Shown here one piece after another: positions 1 to 9,438 of a DNA stretch of 64,000 nt. The position numbers were made by a program, and so were the translations under genes. The stretch comes from Anaerolineaceae bacterium. GTDB taxonomy: Bacteria > Chloroflexota > Anaerolineae > Aggregatilineales > Phototrophicaceae. The stretch is taken from the NCBI GenBank assembly GCA_028818375.1, contig JAPPOB010000010.1:682001-746000 (forward strand), written 5' to 3'. A model generated the notes under the pieces. It saw only the letters and a program-made list of their open reading frames with translations. It made no database searches and was not told the DNA's origin. Position 1 is the stretch's first letter; the number at the start of each line of letters is the position of its first letter.

Positions 1-1436
1 AACGCGAGATGGACGTCGACCTCGCCGGCTTTGAAGCCGAGCAGCAGCGACACGCGCTCGTAAGTGGCGCGGGCCAGGCGATGGGTGCTTTGGAAGGCAA
101 CGAAGCCTGGCAAGCGCTGCACAGCGACCTGCAAAAATCAAATGGCCTCGTGTACGACCCCTACGGGCCGCCGGAGCGGAAGACGCGGCTGCTGGCTCTG
201 CTGCAGGGAGCCCGGCCCCTCGCCGAAGTCATCGCCGGCGATCGCGTGGAAGTGGTGTTGGCAGAAACGCCCTTTTACGTCGAGGCGGGCGGCCAGGTCG
301 GCGATCGCGGCGTCATTCGTGGCGATGGCTGGACGATCGACGTAGAGGAGGCGCGCCAGCCAGTTGAGGGCCTCGTCGTACACCTGGGTGAGGTCATTGA
401 GGGCCGTCCCCGGATCGGTGAAGAGGTTGTGGCTGCCGTGGATGCCCAGCGGCGTCGGGACGTTACCCGCAATCACAGCGCAACCCATTTGCTGCATGCC
501 GCCTTGCGGCATCACCTGGGCGAACAGGTCCAGCAGCGGGGATCGCTGGTCGCCGCGGACCGGCTGCGCTTCGACTTCGTCCACGATGGCCCCGTCAGCA
601 ATGGCGAATTGCGTCGCGTGGAAGCCGAGGTCAACGATGCCATTCTGTCGGACCTCTCTGTTCAGGTGGCCTTCAGGCCCCTCTCCGAGGCGCGCGCAGA
701 TGGCGCGATCGCCCTCTTCGGCGAAAAGTACAGCGACGTTGTGCGCACCATTTGCATCGGCAACGGGGAAAGTCCTTACAGCTACGAGCTTTGCGGCGGC
801 CAGCACGTCGCCGGCACCCAGGCGATCGGGCAATTCCGCATTCTCTCGGAAGGCAGCGTGAGCGCCGGCGTACGACGGGTTGAGGCGGTCACCGGTCGCG
901 CCGCGCAGAGCTACGTCCAGAATGCTCTCGCGCAACTTGAAGACCTTGCCAGGTCGCTGGGTGCCAGCAGGCGGGAGTTGCCGGAGCGTCTGGCCAACCT
1001 GCAGGAGGAACTGGGCGACAGTCGTCGCGAACTCGCTGCCCTGCGACGAGAGATGGCCCACCACGAATTCGCCAAACATCTGGACGACATTGAATACGCC
1101 GGGGATTTGCCCTTTCTCATTGCCCGGATGGACAGCCAACCCATGGAAGCGCTGCGGGAACTGGCTGATGCCTTTCGTCAGCAGGTGCCGGATGGCGCGT
1201 TGATTCTTGGCGGCGTTTACGAAGAACGCCCGTTGTTGCTGGTTGCTGTCTCCCGCGAGCGGGTGAAACAGGGGTTGCATGCCGGCCAGATCATCCGGCC
1301 CCTGGCCAAACGCGTTGGCGGTGGCGGTGGCGGTCGGCCCGACATGGCCCAGGCCGGCGGCCGCGATGCCGATGCCCTGCCGCAGGCGCTCGCCGACGCC
1401 CGCGGCCTGATCATGGACCACTGGCAACCGGCCTGA
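1..1436 (+). CDS. alaS: Alanine--tRNA ligase, C-terminal part (5' end outside window)
   Basis: The reading frame is open from the window edge, so this is the 3' portion of alaS. The visible part starts in the tRNA-recognition region (GFEAEQQRH). It continues through the editing domain, whose zinc-type ligands are visible as HSATHLLH and CGGQH, and ends in the DHHA1 oligomerisation domain with the glycine-rich GGGGGGRPDMAQAGG signature close to the C terminus. The enzyme charges tRNA-Ala in the cytoplasm and its editing domain hydrolyses mischarged Ser/Gly-tRNA-Ala. The next gene begins 1 base after the stop codon, so alaS, the baseplate-J-like gene and ruvX form one transcription unit. The family assignment is firm; the catalytic domain is not in view. 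Confidence 0.96.
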   Translation, partial: REMDVDLAGFEAEQQRHALVSGAGQAMGALEGNEAWQALHSDLQKSNGLVYDPYGPPERKTRLLALLQGARPLAEVIAGDRVEVVLAETPFYVEAGGQVGDRGVIRGDGWTIDVEEARQPVEGLVVHLGEVIEGRPRIGEEVVAAVDAQRRRDVTRNHSATHLLHAALRHHLGEQVQQRGSLVAADRLRFDFVHDGPVSNGELRRVEAEVNDAILSDLSVQVAFRPLSEARADGAIALFGEKYSDVVRTICIGNGESPYSYELCGGQHVAGTQAIGQFRILSEGSVSAGVRRVEAVTGRAAQSYVQNALAQLEDLARSLGASRRELPERLANLQEELGDSRRELAALRREMAHHEFAKHLDDIEYAGDLPFLIARMDSQPMEALRELADAFRQQVPDGALILGGVYEERPLLLVAVSRERVKQGLHAGQIIRPLAKRVGGGGGGRPDMAQAGGRDADALPQALADARGLIMDHWQPA

Positions 1437-1437
1437 C

Positions 1438-2991
1438 ATGCCCCGCCCGGAATTGTTGCAACTCGAGCGCAACGAGGACGTGGCTTCCGTTCGCAGTCGC
1501 CTGCTGCCCATGGCGAGCAACAAATTGCTGCTGGTCTGGCCTGTCCGCGGCACGACGCTTACGCGGCGGCTCGAACTGGTGCTGGTGCAGCGCGAAGCGC
1601 AGCGGCTCGGCATCCAGCTCGCCCTGCTGACCCAGGATCCGGATGTCATTCGCCACGCCCGTGAACTGAACCTCAGCACTTTCGCAACGGTTGGCGCCAG
1701 CGAACGCGGCCGCTGGAAAAGGGGGCGGGCCCGGCTTTTGCTGCCGCAACGCTACGCGACCTCTAACGGGTCACAGCCGGAAAATCCGGCAGAATCCGCC
1801 ATTGCCCGCGTTCAGGCTGCCAGAAAAGAGCCGCCACGCGTGCTGCGGCTGACCGGGGGCATCGTCCTGCTTCTGGTCGTGCTTGCGTTGGTCGCTGCGG
1901 CAGCCTTGCTCATCGTGCCGGAGGCGACCGTTACCATTTTGCCAGCCCGTAGTCTGGTTCAGGCCGAAGCCCTGATCACTGCCGACCCCGAAGCCCTTGC
2001 TCCGGACCTGGTCGATGCCGTTGTTCCGGCCCTGCCCCTCAGCATCACCGTTGAACAGAACGCCAGCATGCCGCCCGGTGGCCGACAGGTGCTTTCCTCC
2101 AGCGTGGCCAGGGGAAGCGTCACCTTTGTAAACCTCGGCAGTGACCCTGTGGCCATCCCCACCGGCACCCTGGTGGGAACCGCCGGCGCCAGACCTGTCT
2201 GGTTTCATACGCTCACCGGCGGCACGCTGGAAGCGGGAGCGGGCAGCCAGCTTGAACTGCCGGTCGAGGCAAGAACAGATTTTTCGGGGGCCGTCGGGAA
2301 CGTCGACAGAGGTCACATCAATACCCTGGGCAGTGAACTTGCGCTTCACGTCAGTGTGCGCAATCTGCAACCCACCAGCGGCGGCAGCAGCCGCTCCGTC
2401 GGCATCGTGCTGCCGGAGGACCAGGAGCGTCTGCTGGCCACAGTCCGACAGCAAATCAAGTCACAAGCCTACATCTCCCTGCTTTCGCGCCTGGACGAAA
2501 ACCAGTATCTCATCCTCGAATCGATCAATCTGGCCACCGAACGCAGCGACTGGACCCACTTTAGCGCCTCGCCTGGCGACGCGGCAGAGTCACTGAGAAT
2601 TGACATGAAGGCGATCGTTGAAGCCGTAGCCATCGACGAAAGCCATGCGCAACAAATCATGCTGGGGCGATTGCAGTCACTGGTCGAACCCGGCAGCAAT
2701 TTGCTGATGCACACCATTCATCACGACCGCGGTCCGGTCGTCAGCGATTACGCCGATGGTCTCATTCGTTTCTCTCGCAGCGCTCACGGACTTACGGAGA
2801 GTGTCATCGATACCACTGCCCTGAGACAGCAACTCGGCGGTCTCACGCCGGCCGAGGCGCGCAGCCTCATTCACCGGAACTGGCCGCTGCAACCAGGAAC
2901 GACTGCGCTGGTTGAGATCACGCCGGCGTGGCCCGGGCGTTTGCCTTTCCTCCCCCTGCGAATTCGGGTACTGCTGGCGGAACAGACATGA
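1438..2991 (+). CDS. Membrane-anchored baseplate J-like protein of unknown function
   Basis: A 517-aa protein with three visible parts. The N-terminal cytoplasmic region, about residues 1-130, contains KLLLVWPVRG and VLVQREAQRLGIQLALLTQDP. A single strong membrane segment lies near residues 140-162. A long extracytoplasmic, beta-rich region follows, with repeated Val/Thr/Gly stretches. It resembles the large 'baseplate J/gp47-like' proteins often annotated in Chloroflexota, although no other phage tail gene is nearby. The gene starts 1 base after alaS and its TGA overlaps the ruvX ATG (ATGA), so the three genes are translationally linked. The family name comes from recall of similar proteins and not from a search. 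No catalytic motif is visible and the function is unknown. Confidence 0.6.
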   Translation: MPRPELLQLERNEDVASVRSRLLPMASNKLLLVWPVRGTTLTRRLELVLVQREAQRLGIQLALLTQDPDVIRHARELNLSTFATVGASERGRWKRGRARLLLPQRYATSNGSQPENPAESAIARVQAARKEPPRVLRLTGGIVLLLVVLALVAAAALLIVPEATVTILPARSLVQAEALITADPEALAPDLVDAVVPALPLSITVEQNASMPPGGRQVLSSSVARGSVTFVNLGSDPVAIPTGTLVGTAGARPVWFHTLTGGTLEAGAGSQLELPVEARTDFSGAVGNVDRGHINTLGSELALHVSVRNLQPTSGGSSRSVGIVLPEDQERLLATVRQQIKSQAYISLLSRLDENQYLILESINLATERSDWTHFSASPGDAAESLRIDMKAIVEAVAIDESHAQQIMLGRLQSLVEPGSNLLMHTIHHDRGPVVSDYADGLIRFSRSAHGLTESVIDTTALRQQLGGLTPAEARSLIHRNWPLQPGTTALVEITPAWPGRLPFLPLRIRVLLAEQT

Positions 2992-3458
2992 AACTGCTGG
3001 CCATCGACCACGGCGAACGTCGGCTGGGGCTGGCAACCTGCGACAGGGGCGGGCTGGTTGCCCGCGAAGTGACTGTTCTGACCCGTCGCTCACGCGAGGA
3101 AGATTTCGCGGCAATCCGGGAGCACGCCGCCAGCGAAGGGGCCGGCGCCCTGCTGGTGGGACTGCCGCTGAACAATCTGTCCGCCAGGCGCGAGAGGGAA
3201 CGCTGTACCATCGTGCGCCGCTGGGCCGGGCGACTGGCGCTGGCCACAGGCCTGCCCGTGACTCTTTGGGACGAACAACTCTCCAGCGTAGAGGCGCAGG
3301 AGCTGGCCCGCGCGCGCAAACGCGGCCCGCGCGAGCCGACCGATGACCTGGCCGCCCGCGTCATCCTGCAAAGCTATCTGGATGCCCTGCGCGACGGACT
3401 TGCCGGTGAGCCCGAGCAGATAACGGCGGCTTCACCACCCGATTCACCGGGTGTTTAG
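2988..3458 (+). CDS. ruvX: Holliday junction resolvase-like RuvX/YqgF family protein
   Basis: A 156-aa RNase H-fold protein, the usual size for YqgF/RuvX. The start is placed at the ATG overlapping the upstream TGA, giving the expected MKLLAIDHGERRLGLA N terminus; a longer frame upstream lacks family similarity. Acidic active-site positions are visible in LLAIDHG, LWDEQLSS and TDDLAARVIL. In other bacteria the family acts in 16S rRNA 5'-end maturation and has been proposed to resolve Holliday junctions. It is the last gene of the alaS unit and converges on the amidase gene, overlapping its 3' end by 15 bases. Confidence 0.88.
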   Translation: MKLLAIDHGERRLGLATCDRGGLVAREVTVLTRRSREEDFAAIREHAASEGAGALLVGLPLNNLSARRERERCTIVRRWAGRLALATGLPVTLWDEQLSSVEAQELARARKRGPREPTDDLAARVILQSYLDALRDGLAGEPEQITAASPPDSPGV

Positions 3459-4748
3459 GCCGGAAAGGGCTTCCTCCAGTCCACTCGCCTGGTGGAGCAG
3501 AAACTCATCCGCGCCATGGCGACTGCTGATCTGCAACCCCAGCGGCAAGCCATTGCTCGCGCGTCCTGCCGGAATGCTCAGGGATGGCAGACCGGCATGC
3601 GTCCATGGCAAATTCATGACCGGATCACCGGTGTGTCCAATGCCTGCGGGCGCCGGCCCGGTCGCTGGCGGGCTGAGCCAAAGATCGATGCCGGCAGCAT
3701 CCATCCGGTTATGCAGTTCCTGGCGCGTCCTGGCCTGGCTGGCGCGTGCACGCTCCACCGTGACTGGATCAACCTTCAGACCCCTGCGAATGAGTTCGGC
3801 CGTGCCGGAGCGGTACGTGGCCTCATGGGCTTCAAACCAGAGTTGATGTTCCCGCGACATCTCGCAGGCCATCAGGGACCGGTGCAAATCCTCCATGGAA
3901 ACGTGGTCTTCAAACAGGGTCACGCGCTGAATCGCGTAGCCGGCGCGCTGCAAGGCCTCCAGTTGCCCTTCGTAACCGGCGCGTCCCTCGTCATCCAGCA
4001 GCTCCAGCATGGGCCCGGCAAGCGCTGCAAGCGTGGGCTTCCTGGCAGTGCACACCTCGCGCCAGTTGTGGCACAGCAAAGATGCAGCCAGGCGCATGCC
4101 GGCCACGTCCTGGGTAAACAGTCCCACATGGTCAAGCGAGCGGGCGACGTAAACCACGCCCTCCGCATCGATGCGGCCGTAGCCAGGCTTGAAGCCCACC
4201 ACAGCGCAGAAAGCTGCCGGCCGAATCACCGAGCCAATAGTCTGTGATCCCAAAGCCAGTGCGCACTCACCGGCGGCCACCGCCGCCGCCGAGCCGCTGC
4301 TGCTGCCTCCGGGCGTGTGCGCCGGATTATGCGGGTTCCGCGTCGGCCCTGGCTCGAAGCAGGCGAATTCGGTCGTGACGGTCTTGCCCAGCACCAGCGC
4401 GCCGGCCCGTTGCAAGCGTGTGACGCAGTCCGCCTGGGCGGACTCAAACAGGGCCGCGGGCAAGGCGCTGCCGACGCTTGTGGGCAGACCGTCCACCCGG
4501 TAAATGTCCTTGACGCCCAGCGGGACGCCAAAGAGGGGAGGTCGTACGTCCGGCTCGGGCCAGCGCTCCAGGGTGGCCTGTGCCGCGCGCATGACCCGCT
4601 CATGGCGTCCCGGCTCAGGCAAAAAGGCCTGCAGCTGCGGGTCCATGTCGTCCAGACGATTCAGGACCATCTCTGTGAAGGCGAGCAGACCGATGTCGCC
4701 GCGACGCAAACACGCGGCGGTCCGCGCCAGTGGCATGGGATGCAGCAT
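3444..4748 (-). CDS. Amidase signature family hydrolase
   Basis: A 434-aa protein with the Ser-cisSer-Lys triad of the amidase signature family: Lys in FGVPLGVKDIYRVDG, a Ser of GGSSSGSAAAVAAG, and the second Ser in LGSQTIGSVIRPAAFC. Typical relatives are GatA-like and AtzF-like amidases, acetamidase and 6-aminohexanoate-cyclic-dimer hydrolase. GatA itself is unlikely because no gatB or gatC adjoins. The substrate cannot be told from sequence. No signal peptide is evident, so it is probably cytoplasmic. An AAAGG ribosome-binding site lies 6 bases upstream of the ATG, and a TACAAT -10-like element lies 27 bases upstream. Confidence 0.85.
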   Translation of the reverse strand: MLHPMPLARTAACLRRGDIGLLAFTEMVLNRLDDMDPQLQAFLPEPGRHERVMRAAQATLERWPEPDVRPPLFGVPLGVKDIYRVDGLPTSVGSALPAALFESAQADCVTRLQRAGALVLGKTVTTEFACFEPGPTRNPHNPAHTPGGSSSGSAAAVAAGECALALGSQTIGSVIRPAAFCAVVGFKPGYGRIDAEGVVYVARSLDHVGLFTQDVAGMRLAASLLCHNWREVCTARKPTLAALAGPMLELLDDEGRAGYEGQLEALQRAGYAIQRVTLFEDHVSMEDLHRSLMACEMSREHQLWFEAHEATYRSGTAELIRRGLKVDPVTVERARASQARTRQELHNRMDAAGIDLWLSPPATGPAPAGIGHTGDPVMNLPWTHAGLPSLSIPAGRASNGLPLGLQISSRHGADEFLLHQASGLEEALSGLNTR

Positions 4749-4775
4749 GCAAAACCTTTCTGCTGAATTTCAACA

Positions 4776-4781
4776 ATTGTA
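4776..4781 (-). promoter_or_regulatory. Probable -10 element (TACAAT) of the amidase gene
   Basis: TACAAT on the minus strand, 27 bases before the amidase ATG, in the short spacer between the divergent amidase and mltG genes. The same hexamer recurs at the same kind of position before several other genes in this window. No good -35 hexamer is seen. Confidence 0.4.
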
Positions 4782-4837
4782 TCGTGACGGGGATTCTTGT
4801 CAGAATACGGACTGGTTGCTGGCTACAGGAGTTCTTG

Positions 4838-5950
4838 TTGGCCAAACGTGGCACATGCCTGCTGTTCACCGTGGCGGCGATACTTTTTCTGTTTCTTGGG
4901 CTGTCCCTGCCCGTCCTGTTGTCCGGCAATGGGGGCGGAGTCGGCGGGCTGCTGCGGCGCGGGCTCACGCGCATCGCCCTGCTGACGCGTAGCGATGAAT
5001 TGTCGCGCGCCATCGGCAGCGATTCCACGCCCGTGCGCTTCGAGCTGCAACATGGCGATACGGCCAGCGCCGTCGCGCAGCAGCTCTACGGCGCCGGGCT
5101 GATCCGCGACGACCGGCTCTTCGTCGACTACGCTTTCGCCAACGGTCTGGACGTGCAGTTGCGGGCCGGTGTTTACTTTCTCAACCAGGCCCAGACCATT
5201 CCCGCCATCGCGCAGCAGTTGGCCGATGCCTGGGGCGCCGCCCTGCGTCTGCGCATCTTTCCTGGCTGGCGCGTGGAGCAGGTCGCTGCGGCCATCGACG
5301 GCCACAATCGTCTGGGCTTCAGCGGCGCGGAGTTCCTGCAACTGGCGGGTCCCAACGCCTGGCTGGACCCGGAGCAGGCTGCCCTGACCGGCCTCCCTCC
5401 AGGAGCTTCACTGGAGGGCTACCTCTTCCCGGACGATTACAGTCTGCCGCCCAATCTGACGGCGCTCGGGCTGCGCCAGGCGTTGATCCAGCAATTGCTC
5501 GCCCGGGTGACGCCCCGTATGCTTGCCGATGCGGCCGCCCAGGGCTTCTCCCTGCATGAAGTGTTGACCCTGGCGTCGATCGTCGAGCGCGAATCACTGC
5601 ATGAGGACGAAGACGCGCGCATCGCCGGCGTTTATCGTCGCCGCCTGGCCATCGGTATGAAGCTGGAAGCCGACCCCACCGTGCAATATGGCCTGGCGCC
5701 GCAAGCGGGGACCTGGTGGCCGCAGATCACCCAGGCGCACTACCGCTCGGTGGACTCTCCCTGGAACACCTATCTCCATGGCGGGCTGCCGCCGGGGCCC
5801 ATCGCCAGCCCGGGCCTGTCCGCCATTCACGCCGCGATTTATCCGGCCGAAGGCGACTCGCTCTTCTTCCGGGCCGCCTGCGACGGCAGGGGTTACCACA
5901 ACTTTGCGCGCAGCTTTGAGGAGCACCTCGCCAACGCCTGCAATTCCTGA
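4838..5950 (+). CDS. mltG: Endolytic peptidoglycan transglycosylase MltG (YceG-like)
   Basis: MltG cleaves nascent glycan strands at the membrane and ends their elongation. The chosen start is TTG at 4838, because AGGAG lies 6 bases before it and it directly precedes the membrane anchor (residues about 5-27, LLFTVAAILFLFLGLSLPVL). A more upstream ATG at 4730 lies inside the amidase gene and adds no family-like sequence. A LysM-like segment (FELQHGDTASAVAQQLYGAG) is followed by the YceG domain with the catalytic Glu at about residue 250 in LASIVERES, then EADPTVQYGL and NTYLHGGLPPGPI. At about 370 aa it has normal length. It converges on the phosphorylase gene with a 4-base gap. Confidence 0.92.
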   Translation: MAKRGTCLLFTVAAILFLFLGLSLPVLLSGNGGGVGGLLRRGLTRIALLTRSDELSRAIGSDSTPVRFELQHGDTASAVAQQLYGAGLIRDDRLFVDYAFANGLDVQLRAGVYFLNQAQTIPAIAQQLADAWGAALRLRIFPGWRVEQVAAAIDGHNRLGFSGAEFLQLAGPNAWLDPEQAALTGLPPGASLEGYLFPDDYSLPPNLTALGLRQALIQQLLARVTPRMLADAAAQGFSLHEVLTLASIVERESLHEDEDARIAGVYRRRLAIGMKLEADPTVQYGLAPQAGTWWPQITQAHYRSVDSPWNTYLHGGLPPGPIASPGLSAIHAAIYPAEGDSLFFRAACDGRGYHNFARSFEEHLANACNS

Positions 5951-5954
5951 AGGC

Positions 5955-7304
5955 TCAGGACGAACGGGGACCCCGCCTCTGCCGTCGTCCGTGAATTTCA
6001 TCCAGCACCAGCGGCAGCGGCGCGACGTCTTCCCGCGACAGCGGCAAGAGGCCATCCAGTTCCTCGCGACAGCGCATGAGGCTCTCCTCGCTGTTGGCGT
6101 GAATCGTCACGAGGGGGTCGCCGGCGGCCACGCGCTGACCCACCTTGACGTGCACCCACAGGCCCGTGGCGTGGTCCAGTTCGTCGACCTTCGATTCGCG
6201 GCCAATGCCGAGGGCGAAGGCGGCGTGGATCACGCCGCGCGCCGGCACGACCTTCACGACGCCAGGTCGGGGGGCGGTCAGCGTCTCGACGAGGCGGGCC
6301 GTCGGCAGGCGTTCAGGCTCATCCACCATACGCACGTCACCGTCCTGGGCGATCACCATGTCCCGAAATCGTCGCAAGGCTGCGCCGGAACCCAGGCTTT
6401 CGGCCAACGCTTCACGTGCCTCGCCAGGATCGTGCCAGCGCTCCCCCTGCCCTGCCAGACCCAGCATGTGGCCGGCGATGATCAGGCAGTGCTCGCGCAG
6501 ATCCTCCGGCCCGCCACCGCGCAACGTGTCCAGCGCCTCCCGTACCTCGATGGCGTTGCCCACGGCTCCGCCCAGCGGCTGGTTCATGTTGGAAATTACA
6601 GCGGTGACGTCCCGTCCGGCGTCCTCGCCGATGCGCACCATCTGTTGCGCCAGTTCGCGACCCTGGTCCGCTTCGGTCATAAAAGCGCCCTCGCCCACCT
6701 TGACGTCCAGCACGGTGCCGTCGGCGCCGGCGGCGATCTTCTTGCTCATGATGCTGCTGGCGATGAGCGGAATGCTGGGCACGGTTGCCGTGACGTCGCG
6801 CAGGGCGTAAATGAGTCCGTCCGCCGGCGCCAGTTCCTCGCTTTGCCCGGCGATCACCAGGCCCACTTCACGCGCCTGGCGGGCAAATTGCTCCGTCGCC
6901 AGGGTGACGTTGAACCCCGCGATGGACTCCAGTTTGTCCAGCGTTCCGCCCGTATAACCCAACGCGCGACCGCTCATCTTGGCCACCGGCACGCCACACG
7001 CGGCCACCATCGGCAACACCACCAGTGAGGTCTTGTCGCCGACCCCGCCTGACGAATGCTTGTCCACCGCATAGCTTCCCAGCATGTCTCGCAAACGCAG
7101 TTCCCTGCCGGAGCGGACCATGGCCTGGGTCAACTGTGATATCTCCGCCCGGGTCATGCCACGCAGCAAAATGGCCATCAACAGGGCCGACATCTGGTAA
7201 TCGGGCAATGTGCCCTTCGTGTAGCCTTCAATGACCCAATCGATTTCGTCTCTGGTCAGTTCGGCGCCATCGCGTTTGCGTTCCAGAATGTCGATCATTC
7301 GCAT
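5955..7304 (-). CDS. pdp: Pyrimidine-nucleoside (thymidine) phosphorylase
   Basis: A 449-aa enzyme that phosphorolyses uridine, thymidine or deoxyuridine to base plus (deoxy)ribose 1-phosphate. The family signature is plain: KHSSGGVGDKTSLVVLPMVA for phosphate binding and SGRALGYTGGTLDKLESIAG. The usual N-terminal alpha domain (MIDILERKRDGAELT) and C-terminal alpha/beta domain are both present. The start is the ATG at 7304, preceded by GGGGAG 8 bases upstream. It could equally be called deoA, since thymidine-specific and pyrimidine-general members are hard to separate by eye. It is transcribed singly, divergent from the S9 peptidase. Confidence 0.92.
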   Translation of the reverse strand: MRMIDILERKRDGAELTRDEIDWVIEGYTKGTLPDYQMSALLMAILLRGMTRAEISQLTQAMVRSGRELRLRDMLGSYAVDKHSSGGVGDKTSLVVLPMVAACGVPVAKMSGRALGYTGGTLDKLESIAGFNVTLATEQFARQAREVGLVIAGQSEELAPADGLIYALRDVTATVPSIPLIASSIMSKKIAAGADGTVLDVKVGEGAFMTEADQGRELAQQMVRIGEDAGRDVTAVISNMNQPLGGAVGNAIEVREALDTLRGGGPEDLREHCLIIAGHMLGLAGQGERWHDPGEAREALAESLGSGAALRRFRDMVIAQDGDVRMVDEPERLPTARLVETLTAPRPGVVKVVPARGVIHAAFALGIGRESKVDELDHATGLWVHVKVGQRVAAGDPLVTIHANSEESLMRCREELDGLLPLSREDVAPLPLVLDEIHGRRQRRGPRSS

Positions 7305-7362
7305 GTTTCTGTCTCCCCGGTTACGCCGACTCTGGCGCAAGCGGCAGCGGCTCGCAAGATTC

Positions 7363-7371
7363 TGCTATACT
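7363..7371 (+). promoter_or_regulatory. Extended -10 promoter element for the S9 peptidase
   Basis: TGCTATACT: a TGN extension followed by TATACT, ending 27 bases before the ATG at 7399. No convincing -35 hexamer lies 16-18 bases upstream, as is usual for extended -10 promoters. Confidence 0.5.
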
Positions 7372-7398
7372 GCCGCGAGCGTCGGACGGGGACCTGCC

Positions 7399-9438
7399 AT
7401 GCCTGAAAACAAGCGTCCGGTTACCGCCGGAGACCTGTATCGCCTCGTCATCGTTGAAGAGCCGCGAATCAGCCCGGATGGCCGTTACGTGGCCTGGGTG
7501 CGGCAGGAGGCACAGGAATTCAGCAACGACTATCGCCGCAATATCTGGCTGTCGTCCCGGGATGGCGCCACCTGCGTCCAGTTGACGCGGGCCGGCAGCG
7601 ACAGCAGTCCGCGCTGGTCGCCGGACGGCAGGTCGCTCGCCTTCGTATCAACGCGCTGCGGCAGCGCCCAGCTCTATCTTTTGCCGATCGTGGCGCCGGG
7701 CGGGGAGGCGCGTCAGCTGACCGACATGCCTCGTGGCGTCAGCCAGCCGGTGTGGTCGCCGGACGGAAGCCGCATCGCCTTTCTGGCACCCTCCAACGAG
7801 GAAGAACGCAAACGCGAAGACCATGGAGACAGGGCGCCGGACGAAATGGATGAACTGGCAGCGCGCCACGCGGCGGAGCGTCTCGCAGAGCGCGAAGAGC
7901 AGAGCCACGACCCGCGGGTCATCCGCCACATCCCCTGGCGCGAGGGAACGACCTTCCGCGACGGCCGTCACGCACAGATCTACGTCATTGAGATCAGCGA
8001 TGCAGACGCTGCTCCCTGCAAGGCCCGTCGCCTGACGAATGTTGTCAGCGACCATGAGGCGCACGCCTGGACGCCGGACGGAAAAAGCCTGCTCTGCATT
8101 CGTAGCGCGCATCCCGAGCGTCCCGAGCCGCGGCGCTGGACCAGCCTGTATCGCATCAACGTGGATGACGGCGCGGAGCAACGCCTCACGGGCGACGAAG
8201 TCAACTGTGCCGATGCAGCGCCCGCGCCTGTGGGCGACCGGGTCGCCTTCCTGCTCAAACCGACCAGTCGCCGGCCGGAGCGCCTGTTTCGTCTGGCCCT
8301 CGTGTCGGCCCGGGGCGGTGAAGTTCAGGTGCTTACCGAGGTCTTCGACCGTCAGGTCGATGAAGGCAGCCTGCGCTGGAGTGAAGACGGCAGGTTGATT
8401 GTCTTCAGCGCGGCCAGCGACGGATCGCGGGTTCTCTGGCGCTTGCAACCCGGTGACGAGCCGGAGCCCCTCTTCGAAAGCGCGCTCGAGGTCCTCGATT
8501 ACGATCTGGCATCCGACGGCGCCGTCGCCTGCGCGATCAGTAGTCCGCAGGACCCTTCGGCCCTGCAATGGCTCGATGCAGGCAGCAGATCTTTGCGCAG
8601 CTTGTGCCGGCCCAACGCCGACCTGCTCGACGAAATCTACGTGCAGACGGCCCGCGAGCAACGCTACAGCGCTGAGGACGGGACGGCCCTTCAGGGTTGG
8701 CTGATCTTCCCTCCTGGCCATGAAGAGGGGACGCAGCACCCGCTGATCGTGCATATTCATGGTGGGCCGCAGATGATGTACAGCCCCGCAAACCCGCCCC
8801 TGTGGCTTGAATGGCAACTGCACGCCGCGAACGGATACGCCGTCTTTTTCTGCAACCCGCGCGGCAGCGACGGTTACGGCGAGGCCTTTCGCATGGCGCT
8901 GCACAATGCCTGGGGCGAAGTGGCGCAGTCGGACATCCTGGCCGGCGTCGATCACGTGATCGCCGGCGGGCAAATTGACCCGGAGCGTCTTGCGGTTACC
9001 GGTGGCTCCTACGGCGGATACATGACCGCCTGGATCGTCGGCCACAGCGACCGCTTCCGCGCCGCCGTCGCCCAGCGCGGCGTCTACAATCTGCTCAGCT
9101 TTTTCGGCGTCACGGATATTCCCCTGTTCCTCAGCGACCAGTTCGACGGCACAGCGACGGAGGACCCCGGGCTGTTGTGGCGACACTCGCCCCTGGCCCA
9201 TGCGGATGACATCAATACTCCCTTGCTGATCATCGCCAGCGAAAACGACTATCGCGTGCCCATCTCCGAAAGCGAGCAACTCTTCGCCTACATTCACTTG
9301 CGCGGCGGCACGGTGGAACTCGTGCGCTACCCGCGTGAGGGGCACGAACATACTCGCAGCGGCGAACCACGTCACCGCATCGACGGCCTGCAACGCGCGC
9401 TCGCCTGGTTCGATCGCTACTGCAAAAACACCCAATGA
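7399..9438 (+). CDS. S9 family prolyl oligopeptidase / acylaminoacyl-peptidase
   Basis: A 679-aa serine peptidase. The N-terminal half is a beta-propeller with repeated WSPDG-type blades (SPRWSPDGRSLAFVS, PVWSPDGSRIAFLA, AWTPDGKSLL). The C-terminal alpha/beta-hydrolase domain carries the triad as Ser537 (GGSYGGYMTA), Asp617 (ENDYRVP) and His649 (EGHEHT). No signal peptide is evident, so it is probably cytoplasmic and trims short peptides. The start MPENKRPVT is chosen because the preceding in-frame sequence overlaps the divergent phosphorylase gene and is not family-like. The stop overlaps the next ATG (ATGA), which couples it to the epimerase gene. Confidence 0.92.
   Translation: MPENKRPVTAGDLYRLVIVEEPRISPDGRYVAWVRQEAQEFSNDYRRNIWLSSRDGATCVQLTRAGSDSSPRWSPDGRSLAFVSTRCGSAQLYLLPIVAPGGEARQLTDMPRGVSQPVWSPDGSRIAFLAPSNEEERKREDHGDRAPDEMDELAARHAAERLAEREEQSHDPRVIRHIPWREGTTFRDGRHAQIYVIEISDADAAPCKARRLTNVVSDHEAHAWTPDGKSLLCIRSAHPERPEPRRWTSLYRINVDDGAEQRLTGDEVNCADAAPAPVGDRVAFLLKPTSRRPERLFRLALVSARGGEVQVLTEVFDRQVDEGSLRWSEDGRLIVFSAASDGSRVLWRLQPGDEPEPLFESALEVLDYDLASDGAVACAISSPQDPSALQWLDAGSRSLRSLCRPNADLLDEIYVQTAREQRYSAEDGTALQGWLIFPPGHEEGTQHPLIVHIHGGPQMMYSPANPPLWLEWQLHAANGYAVFFCNPRGSDGYGEAFRMALHNAWGEVAQSDILAGVDHVIAGGQIDPERLAVTGGSYGGYMTAWIVGHSDRFRAAVAQRGVYNLLSFFGVTDIPLFLSDQFDGTATEDPGLLWRHSPLAHADDINTPLLIIASENDYRVPISESEQLFAYIHLRGGTVELVRYPREGHEHTRSGEPRHRIDGLQRALAWFDRYCKNTQ

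Noticed and set aside
1317..1335. GGTGGCGGTGGC-like short tandem repeat
   Set aside because: It encodes the normal glycine run of the AlaRS C-terminal domain.
138..1679. Long open frame on the minus strand antisense to alaS
   Set aside because: A shadow of GC-rich codon bias in the sense gene; its translation has no family similarity and alaS is beyond doubt.
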